A stretch of 64,000 nucleotides of DNA from Solea solea (lineage: Eukaryota > Chordata > Actinopteri > Pleuronectiformes > Soleidae), in assembly GCF_958295425.1 (NCBI RefSeq), contig NC_081150.1, positions 5,207,001 through 5,271,000 on the forward strand, given 5' to 3'. The position numbers and the translations under genes were made by a program. Shown in pieces: positions 1 through 9,900 of this stretch. Numbering within the stretch: the stretch's first letter is position 1; every line of letters begins with the position of its first letter. The notes below the pieces were generated by a model. The model searched no databases. It saw only the letters and a list, made by a program, of their open reading frames with translations, and was not told the origin of the DNA.

Positions 1-1133
1 TATCCCATCATTCTTGCAGATTTGTCAGCTGCCAGTGTTCCTGCTCTGCACGTTCCAAAGTCACAGTGAAACCAAGAAACCTGGAAGTAGCCATTAGAAA
101 ACAACTGTGGCCATAAAGGGATGAACATGGTTTCCATTCACTCTCCTAAAGCCATGACTGATTGGTGAAGGAGCTCAGAGTGTGGTCAGGAAACATTCCC
201 CACCTAAACCAGCATCAGACAGGTTTTAGTTTCATTGATTCATGCAGCTCATGCCTAATTGTGACTCTTGTCATTTGCAGCCTCAGCAGAAATCCAGACT
301 CGTCAGAAACGTGTTTCCAGTCGTCAGCTGTCCGACGTTGGCGAGTGTGACCACTGTGGAAACTGACATGTAAACCTCCAACCAGACTCACAATTCTCTC
401 TTTTTAACAACATGTTTCCACATGTTTGTTCTATCAGTGGCTATTTCATTTTTATCCTTCACGGAGCAGATTAAAGTGGAGACTAAACTCTGGACCTGCC
501 TCTCTTCTCCGAGGTGTCTGATGTTACTCGCAGCTGGTTTGGATCTACGTTTCCTCCTGGCTGGTGAAGAATGTCTGTGTCATACGAGTCATTTGCTCTG
601 CCGCGGTCCTTTAGAAAAAGGGAAAAAAAAATTCCATTTCACAGTACTTTGTCTGATGTGGCAGCTCCACATAACCAACAAGGCATTCCCTCAGTAAACC
701 TTGCCTGGGTATCTTGGTCAGTGTGGTCTAGGAAAGCTGAAAAACGTTGACTTTAATCAAGAGCGTTCTTTCTTGGAGCTTTAGTCACTTCAGCTGCATG
801 TTTCCAGCTGCAGTTGACACTTGAGTTGGGCCTTTTTCAAGGAAATACTCACTCTGCATTTTCTCCCGATACAATCAATCAAGCCAATTTGCCGCCAACA
901 GTCATTCCGGAGTCAAAGTCCCTGACATTATATTGTGATTGATGTTGCAGTTAATTGAAGCTCCCGACCTCTATGTGCACGCTGCTGCTGACACACGATT
1001 GGCCGAGTGAATGACTGAATGAATTAATACACGAGTATAGAGGTGGTCCTGGTAGATTTTAATCAGTTAAATTGTGGAAAATAAATAGATAAATCTCTCT
1101 CTATTTTTTTTATTTTCAACTTACAGTAAGAGA
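1..1133. other. Upstream non-coding DNA, no gene recognised
   Basis: No reading frame here can be supported as coding; the longer ones are short, lack convincing splice context and resemble no protein I recognise. In human, STON2 lies on this side of GTF2A1 in the same orientation, so the 3' part of a STON2 orthologue might lie at or beyond this edge. I see no STON2 sequence, so that is only a synteny expectation. Confidence 0.4.
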
Positions 1134-1735
1134 ATGCTGAGTCAGCATTTCCAACTGAAGTGCTCCTGTTTCCTTTATTTTGTTTTATTCTATTATTATC
1201 CACCTTTTTTTCATGGTAATTATCTCCTACATCAACAATGTTTGCCTTGCTCTGCTTTTTATTCTTTTTTGAAATATTTTACTTTTTCTGCATTTCCCCC
1301 CCTCCCTATAGAAAATAAATTCAGAGGGCAGATCAAAGACAGTCAAGGCAGATAAAACATCACATCAAAGGCAACAAGTATTAGTAAGTTTCTGGGGAAA
1401 TACACATGTAGTTTTATTTTAAAAACTATATATACATACAATATCTGAAGTAATGTATAAAAACCAAAAATAAACACATTTCATGTTTATTTTTTACTTA
1501 TTTTACTTTAATTCTAGCTTTATAATATATTTGTAATGAGTTATATTATTTTAGATTGCTCTTAAGTGAGTCAGCATTTCCAACTATATAGTGTTAGCTG
1601 TTAGCAATTTTATTAATTATTATAAATTGACGGTTTTCCTGCATTTTCTCTTAGAGAGAATGACGTGAGTGGGGCAGATCAAAGGTAATCCCGGTAGATG
1701 CGTCACGCATCAAAGGCAACAATTATTAGTACTAC
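1134..1735. repeat. Diverged direct duplication upstream of GTF2A1
   Basis: Two blocks share sequence in the same order. The 15-base string GAGTCAGCATTTCCA occurs near 1138 and near 1568. Later, GGGCAGATCAAAG is followed by ATCAAAGGCAACAA and ATTAGTA near 1325-1385, and again near 1671-1731. The spacing differs because AT-rich insertions separate the matching pieces. The second copy ends about 200 bases before the GTF2A1 TATA box and contains a GCGTCACGC core. It is either an old tandem duplication or two copies of an unrecognised repeat. Confidence 0.6.
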
Positions 1736-1869
1736 GCTGGTCCAGCATTAGCTGGTCCTAAAACTACAGACGCCATATCTACCATCACAATATGAGTCAA
1801 ATGCGTTCTACAGTATGTACCTTTATTCACCGACTTACGCCGTTTAAACTGCATTTCCCGGCACCACCT

Positions 1870-2169
1870 GTAATGATGAGTCATCTTCCCCCGCACGAAA
1901 TCTCGCGTTATGTGCAGTTTGACCCTGCCCTATGTCTCGCGCACTCGCAGCTCCATCGCTCAGTATATAAAGCAGAACAACGACGGAAGGAGGACGGCTG
2001 GGGAGTCGCAGCCCGGGATTGTAAATAAGACCGCTGAAACTGTGTTTTATTTACAAAAGTGATGCCGGCTGTTTCGCAATATCTTTCCCAGTTGTTTTAG
2101 CTCGTTTTTCGTAATTTTTTGGCTTTATTTCTCGCCCTATTTCCGTGTGGTTCTTACACTACGCGTATA
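1870..2169 (+). promoter_or_regulatory. GTF2A1 promoter and 5' UTR
   Basis: A good TATA box (TATATAAA) lies at 1964-1971, which predicts transcription starting near 1995 and a 5' UTR of about 175 bases. Upstream are an AP-1-type TGAGTCA at 1877-1883 and two TCTCGCG motifs at 1901-1907 and 1935-1941. The region is CpG-richer than the flanks. Factor binding is inferred from motif shape only. Confidence 0.6.
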
Positions 2170-2199
2170 ATGGCGAGCTCGGCTAACTCGAACCCAGTG
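2170..2199 (+). CDS. gtf2a1: GTF2A1 coding exon 1
   Basis: Encodes residues 1-10 ([10 protein letters not shown]), followed by a GTAAGG donor. An upstream frame opens with TTG and is not used; this ATG matches the human start. Phase 0 exit. Confidence 0.9.
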
Positions 2200-5100
2200 G
2201 TAAGGATCAATCTCTCGGGATTGTCAGCGGGGGAAATGGGGGTAAAGTTGTTGGAAAGCTGTCGACAGACTGGTTTTATTTATTGCAGTGAAATGAATCT
2301 TAAGAAGAACACTTAATTTTCAAATAAAAAGTATTTCATTCAATCGGCCATTTTAATCAGTTTTTCTAACATTTTCCTACTGATACTACAATTAGTAGAA
2401 GCAACGGACAACGTAAGAAAAACAATATTATTTTAATAATTAAGAACATGAGTTTAATGGTGTGTTGGTCAAAAAAAGAGAAAACATTTAAGTTGTATTT
2501 ATGGAAGTTGTAAGTGCCATATGTTTGTCAGGTTTGAGTTTTAATGAAATGGTTGATAATACAGTGTCAGGACGAACTTAAACATGAAGGCTAAACGTGG
2601 ATTGTTGTCAGTCTTTAATGTTGTGCTTTATTGTAGTTGTGGGTACTGCTTTTTAGACGAGTATGAGATCAAAGGACCAGTGCTTAACGTATGCTAAACT
2701 AGTTGATTTGAACAGAATTGACTAACATACTGATGTACTCAAAGCACCTTCCAATCATCCACTGCGAATGACTTTAGCGTACGATTTGAAAAATGAAGTA
2801 TCCGTAGTAGAAAGTCGTCAATGCTCAGTCAAGTGCCTCATCATTGTCCACCATTCCACGCCCAGACGACAGGCTAGCCGTCCCCAAAAACACCACTTCT
2901 ACCCATCTCATGTCAAATTGCTCTTGCTCCCCGTCGACACGACCATACTGCTTTAAAAAAAACCTAAACACTCATAAGAAAATACGCCGAAAATGTCCTC
3001 CACATTCCGCTACATGGTGTTCACAAGACGTGGTTGTCGAGCGCGCAGTTTGCCGCTCCGTAAAATGGCTTCCACGTCGCCCGTCTCTCCGCTTCTGGCC
3101 CTCCTCCTTTCCGCTGCCTGGTTTTATACCGCCATATTGGCTCTCTAATATAGACTGCCCGGGATGGGAAGGTGCTTCTCGACGCTACGTCACCGGCTCT
3201 ACATATACACACCAGACTGTGCCTTAAATAGTGGAGAAGCGACAGGCCGAGGGGGAGGGAAGCAGAGACCGAGGTCCGTGCTGCGGACGCGGGCGGACAG
3301 TGCAGCTCAGGCGGCGTAGTGGCCTGTGTGTTTGTGTGCCTTGCCTTGTCTCCTGGTTTACACGTTACTGCTTTTCTGTGGCGACGAAATGCAACCCTTT
3401 ATGTTGTATTATTATACATACGTTGTAAATGTATGCATCTTTTGTACGTCACCGTGTCCCGAGAGGAACGGACGTGTTGTTACGTAGTGTACATCTCGCT
3501 TGTTCCTGTGGATTAGTGTAGGAAAACATGCATAGCTGAGTATATAAAGCTAAATCCCAGGGATTATTTTTTGCAGTGAACTAGTTGAAGAGTACAGCTG
3601 TGCACCAGATAATACTTTGTTATACAAACCAATGCATGTTTATCAGGGCAAAGTTGAATGTATTTTGACATACAGTCACCGGTCACTTTATTAGGTACAG
3701 GTGACACCTAATGAAGTGTTTTGCTGCTGTAGCTAATCCATTTCAAGGTTTGACGTGTGTTGAACAATGGTCGTCTGCATACATAGTTTGTGAAATTAAG
3801 AGTAGTTATGGTGAGTTACTGTTGCTTTTCTAGTATCTCAACCCCACTCCGGCCATTTTCTGACCTCTGGCACTAACCAGGCATTTTCACTGGATATTTT
3901 CGTAATAATCTTAATGTTTAAATGAATTTAAACATTAAGTCGAGTTTAAACGAATTGTGTGTGAAAATCCCACTAGATGAGCAGGTACTGAGATACTCAA
4001 CCAACCCACAACCGTGCCACGTTCAGGGTCACTTAATCCACCTTTGCACTGTTCTGATGCTCAGTTTGAAAGTCAGCAGCTTGTCTTAGTGCTGAAACAC
4101 TAGAGTTTCTGCCATGTGGCTGATGTGCGACAACAAGCAGTTGAACAGGGGGACCTAATAAAGTGGCCAGCATGTGTTTGTGCCAGGGATTATGTTGCAG
4201 TGGACTAGTTTTCGAGTTGACCTATACACCAGATAATCCCACTTTACACAATATAATGTATATTTGTCACAACAAAGTTGAATGTTATGTGACATGATTA
4301 TTTTTTTCTCTTATGTCACTGCTGTAATGTTTGTTTTAACTCTTTTTGTCTCTGTTAGCAAACTATGAAATAATGACCATGTCGTCTCCTCCTCTTCTCA
4401 GCCTAAACTATACAAATCTGTGATTGAGGATGTGATCAACGAGGTGCGAGAGCTGTTCCTGGATGAGGGAGTGGATGAGCAAGTGCTGTTGGAGCTGAAA
4501 ACGGTAACTGCCCTCTGCACCGTTGTTTCTACGCACAGCCTCCTTAGATGGAATAATATTTTGGGCAGAAGTATCGTGCGGTGTGTTTAATATTCTGCTT
4601 CAGAATGATGTCGTTTCAAGCTTCACCCAGAAAGTATTTGCCTGAAATCATCCAGTAACCAGGATGGATAGATTTCTCTGTATATTAATGTGGCATCCAC
4701 AAATCGATTTTAAGTTGGGAAGGCTGTGTTAACACAGTAATGTAAAATTAGCTCTGAATGTTGTTGTTATTAATTTTCCCAACTCTCAGTTGCAGTTAAA
4801 CACATCCTTACAAATGATGTCCCTCTGTTGTTGCAGCTGTGGGAGAATAAACTGTTGCAGTCCAAGGCGGTGGAGGGCTTCCATACTGAAGAGCAGGCAG
4901 CGTTGCAGGCTGCACAACAACAACAACAACAGCAGCAGCAGCAACAACAGCAGCAGCAGCAACAGCAGCAGCAGCACCACCACCAACAGCAACAGCAGCA
5001 CCAACACCAGCACCATCAGCAAGTTCAGCAGGTTCAGCAGGTCCAACAAGTGCAGCAGGTGACTCAGACAGCACAGGCGCAACAAGTCATCCTGCCCCCA

Positions 5101-6847
5101 CAGCAGCAGCAAGGTACGTCAGCACCTCAGTAGGAACAAATGCATTCAACAAATCAATTCATGTGTAAAATATGATATTAAACAAGTTTAAACTATCTAT
5201 CCACCTTAGGCTAGATAGAATTTGATGTCATGAGCTAGTAGTACACCAGATGTCTTAACGAAATCACATTTACACATTTTATTTGTGAACTTTTTAGGAC
5301 TGACTGTAATTGGTACATATATTTTAGAATGTTGTGGTTTTAAATGACTAATTTCTCTCCACAGCTCCCCAGCAGCAAGTCATTGTTCAGGATTCTAAGA
5401 TCCTGCAGCACATGAGTGCAACGGGGATGGTAAGTGAATTATGTGCTGATAAATTAAACATGAAATTGAAACGTTGGGGGCTGTTTTGTGCATTCCACAA
5501 AACAAAAAGTGCTTCTGTATAGTTTCAAAAATAGTGTAAGACCTTGGCAGGATTTAACTAGATTCAGTTGAGCTACTCGCATATAAAAGCCGGGGTGACC
5601 TCTTCTTTTATTTTTTTTATTTTTTTGGTCATTATACACAAGCATGCATAGCAGGAAGAAAAGACAGCAAATGCTCATAATGCATCGCCACAACTGGTCC
5701 AGTAACGGGACAGAAAAGTCAAGAGAGTAGATGAGAGAAACGCGTTCACAGACGAGATGATTAGCATGGATCGAGGTGGGCGTGAATCAAGAAAAAAAAC
5801 ACCGTCTTACATGATTCCGTTGTGTCTCTGACTCACCTTGTCCTCCGTCAGTTGTAATGTCGCATTACTGAGGTAAACGCTCTTCCTTTTGCGAGATGAC
5901 GGAACAGATGGTTCATCTGTTGGTGTCGAGGCTCGCATCTGTGCTGCTGTAGTCAACCACGCTTTTCCTCTAAATTTACAAACAACACTTTTAAACTCAC
6001 ACTTTTTTGCATTTGCATATTGTTTCACTATTAAGACAAATTGAATGAAAGTAAAAATGTAGCTTTCATCCCATCTGCCCAAGGGGGTGTGAGTATTAGC
6101 ATGTTAACATTAAGGTCATACTGTGTGTGCATCTGCTATACCTATAGTACATTTACACCTTTATTTGTCTCAGTGAGGACTAAAATTTTGTCATCATGTA
6201 TTGTATGCGTCTTCTCCTTTTGTCCTCTAGAGTGCAGCAGCTACTGCAGCAACACTTGCTTTGCCCACAGGTTGTGCTCCATACCAACAGCTCATCACCA
6301 GCCAAGGTAAAAATAAAAAAAAAAAAGAAAGAAAAAACTCCCACAGGCATATTCTTCTGAATAGTCTTTATCCTCAATCATACACTTGAAGGATTTCTCT
6401 AATGATCCATTCACTCATCTCTCCTCTGCCTCGTTTCTCAGGTCAGATCCTGCAGGTGCTCCGCGGCCCCAATGGAACTCAGTATCTCATCCACCAGCCC
6501 CAGCAGCCCATCCTCGTGCAGCAGCAGATGCAGCCCGGTGGTGTGCAGGCACCTGTCATCCAACAGGTACGTTTAGATTTGGTCAAAGGGGAGAAAATCT
6601 CCAAAAACTAGTAGGTTTGTTCATAAAATTATAAGAAAAGGGTGTAAAAACCTCTTCATGGCCACAAATGGTATCTTTTTATTAACAAACCAAAGATGCT
6701 GGGTTTTTTGTCATTGAAAAGCAAACAATCAAACCACGCTCACGTTTATGAAGCCAGAATCAGAACGTGTCTTTAATTAATGAAAAAAATATCAAAATAG
6801 TTGTTGAATAATTTAGTAATAGACTAATAATCAATCTGTGGCTGCAG

Positions 6848-6883
<36 letters not shown>

Positions 6884-6940
6884 GTGTGTATGTGTGTATA
6901 TATATATATATATATACACACGTGTGTGTATATATATATA

Positions 6941-6994
<54 letters not shown>

Positions 6995-9900
6995 GATATA
7001 TATATACAGATATATATATATATACATACGAACAACGACGTGTGCCACTCTATAAAGTCCCGCTGTTTGTTGTTTCAGTAATTTTCCGTAAGTTTGACTA
7101 AGTAAAAAAATACCCAACAGTATTAAACCAATTATCTGTTTTACTAGTGTGGTTGCTGTGTGCATAATAATTGTAATTCTCTGTCTAATCAGTCCACAAG
7201 TCTGTTCTTGACACATGAGGTTAGATGGAGCTGTGTAGCAGCGTAGCTGTGGTTCCTCTGGCATCGGAGCGGCACAAGAATTTTGGAAACATGGTGAAAG
7301 AAAAGCCATGAAAAACACAAAGTGGTTCTGGGAAATCAGGAAGACTGTCTGCTCACATCTTTTCCCTAAAGTGCAATTTAGCATGACCCTAGTGTACACG
7401 AGTCCAAATAAATCAGTTAAAAGTCAACTGGTATGTGATACAACACAGTCACTACTGTGTGCTTTGCAACAAAAACACTTGAGATTTAGCATTTGTGAAA
7501 TTGCACTAATGAACGCGAATCTCAAAGCCTGTGTAAAACGAGGGCTTTGTCTTGTGTCCAGGTCCTGGCTCCTCTGCAGGGAGGCCTGCCCCAGCAAACA
7601 GGAGTCATCATTCAGCCACAGCAGATCGTCTTGGCTTCAAACAAACTTCAAGGCAATACACAGGTCAGCACTTCTCCAGTTCCTTCATAAATGATTATAT
7701 TGTCCTTATCGGGAAGTTTCTGCCGCTTGTATGTTTTTCTGTAGCGCACTGTGCCTCTTCCACTATATTTTTATGGCAGTTTTAATCTCGCCATATTAAA
7801 GATGGGAGAGTTTTTTCCCCTGTAGTCAGCACGGATGAAGCAGACTGGAAACCTACAGCAAGCTGTATCGTCACGTTGTCATATCAACCGTGTTTTCTTT
7901 CTGCGTCCCCCTTTTCCCCCTCCCGGGTAGGTGATGCAGGCAGCGGCTACGGCGCCACAACCCGGTCAGGCAACAACCGCGGCTCTGGTGCAGCAGGTTC
8001 AACAGGCCCAGGGTGCGGCTGCGTCACAGGGCCCCCAGCAGGCCCAGGCCCAGCAGCAAGCCCAGCCTCAAGCACAGCAGCCTCCCATGATGCTGCAGGT
8101 GGACGGGACCGGAGACACCTCCTCGGATGAAGACGAGGACGAGGAGGAGTATGATGAAGACGAGGAGGAGGAGAAGGACAAGGATGGGGGAGAGGACGGG
8201 CAGGTGGAGGAGGTGAGAGGAAATCTTTCACATCCTGTATGACGTGCGGTGTTTCACCCATCACAGTTCATATTAATGATCCTGGTGAAATCCTGCTGTG
8301 GCAGTGGGCCGGGAGACCGTGGCAAAAAACCCATGAAGCTTACACCGTCCTGAGCAGGCGGACGGAACTCTGTGTAGCACTGGTAGTTTCCACTTCAGCC
8401 GTGTGTCTTTCTAGCGACAGACACATGGCTCTCAGCAGGCAGGCAGGCAGGCACATCTCAGGATAAAAGTGGCCCTCTCTGTTTACCTGTCACTCAGGTG
8501 TGCAGGAGTGTGAAGTGAGCGTATGTTCACTGAGCAGTCAATAACCAAGCCCTCACCTTTTTTTTTGTGTCTCTGTCAGGAGCCATTGAACAGTGGAGAT
8601 GATGTCAGTGATGAGGAGGACCAGGAGCTGTTTGATACAGAGAATGTAGTTGTGTGCCAGTATGACAAGGTAAGAAATGACCTGAAGTCGCGTCGAACGT
8701 TACCGCTAGAGCCGAAACGATTACTATTTTGATCGTCGTTTAATCGGTTTAAAGTTTTTTCATGATTAAAACAACATTTCTGATCGTTTTAGCTTCTTAA
8801 ATGTAAACATTTTCTTCATTCCTTTGCTCCATATCTCAAAGAAATCCTTATAAGTGATTCATTTTGCTTTGTGGACAAAACAAGACGTCCAAGAACATCA
8901 TCGTTTCCAGCTTTGACAAACACTGATCAATGTTTTTAACGTTTTCTGACATTTTATGGACCAAACGATTACTCGGTTTGAGAAAATAATCAACAGATTA
9001 ATCGGATATGAAAATAATCATCAGTTGCGGCTCTAGATGCCACAGTAGCTCGGCTCTTCAGTGCTCTTCAATGGTCAAGGTGTTTAAGTGCAGTAAGGTA
9101 CAAAAATAACCAGACACTACCGTTCGGGGTACCAGAGTAAAATGGTACGGTCCTTTGTGACGGGTGTGAATATCTCATGCAACTTGAGGACATTTTAAAA
9201 GGCACTCTTCCACAAAACAGTAGAAAAGAGATGCTGGATGTCCTCCATTGTTGTCTGTTGTGTCGCGTTCAGTGTTGTCGTTCGTTGTCCTCGCACCTCC
9301 TTGTGGAGACAGGCTTGAGTTGTCACACTGCTTCAGTGTAGTACATATTTATAATATCATTACATTAGTTGTGATTAAGCCATGATACATAGCCATTAAC
9401 TTGTAATAATAATGCCGCTTTCTGTTTTGTTCTTTCAATTAAAGTAGTAGTAGACTCTGAACATGTATCTCAGTTGCAGCCCTTGTGAGAAAGGGATTGC
9501 TAATAATTAAATTAGCTGTTAGAGTAATAGCACAATTTGTCCTTAGATGAGTTAAGTAATTTCCAAAACACATCTCTTTTTCACACAATATACTCTAATA
9601 ATAGAAATAGGCTGAAGGCTTATTTTTGCCTCCGATACATTCCTTCATTCATTCCTTCATAGGCCGCTGTTAGAAATAAGATCTCCCAGATGTCTCATTG
9701 TGGACATTTTCTAACCAGGTTAATAAACGTGTGGCACCACTGTTAAATGTAACAGCCCTCACTTTTGTGATGCACTTAAAGGTGTGACAGTGTTTCCCCA
9801 CTACGACCTAAACTGTGTTGTTCCATCGTCATCGAATTTGCCCTCTACAGTTTCAAAATGACTAATTTTTAACATCATTGTTTTATCCAGGGTTCCCACT

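Larger units (their letters stand above)
2200..4401 (+). other. GTF2A1 intron 1
   Basis: A 2.2-kb intron. It holds a second promoter-like CpG-rich stretch near 3.0-3.35 kb and a truncated Tc1-like element bracketed by a diverged direct repeat at about 3.55-4.30 kb. No coding exon is seen between 2200 and 4401. Confidence 0.8.

Noticed and set aside
1..1133. STON2 3' end
   Set aside because: Expected by synteny, but no matching protein sequence or clear poly(A) context was found.
4786..5112. Minus-strand Leu-rich and Ala/Val-rich frames
   Set aside because: They are shadows of the CAG/CAA repeat in GTF2A1 exon 3.
5807..6082. Minus-strand open frame in GTF2A1 intron 4
   Set aside because: No recognised domain, no element ends and no splice sites; likely chance or a very old repeat.
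6760..7101. Long Tyr-Ile open frames on both strands
   Set aside because: They are produced by the (TA)n microsatellite and have no start context or homology.
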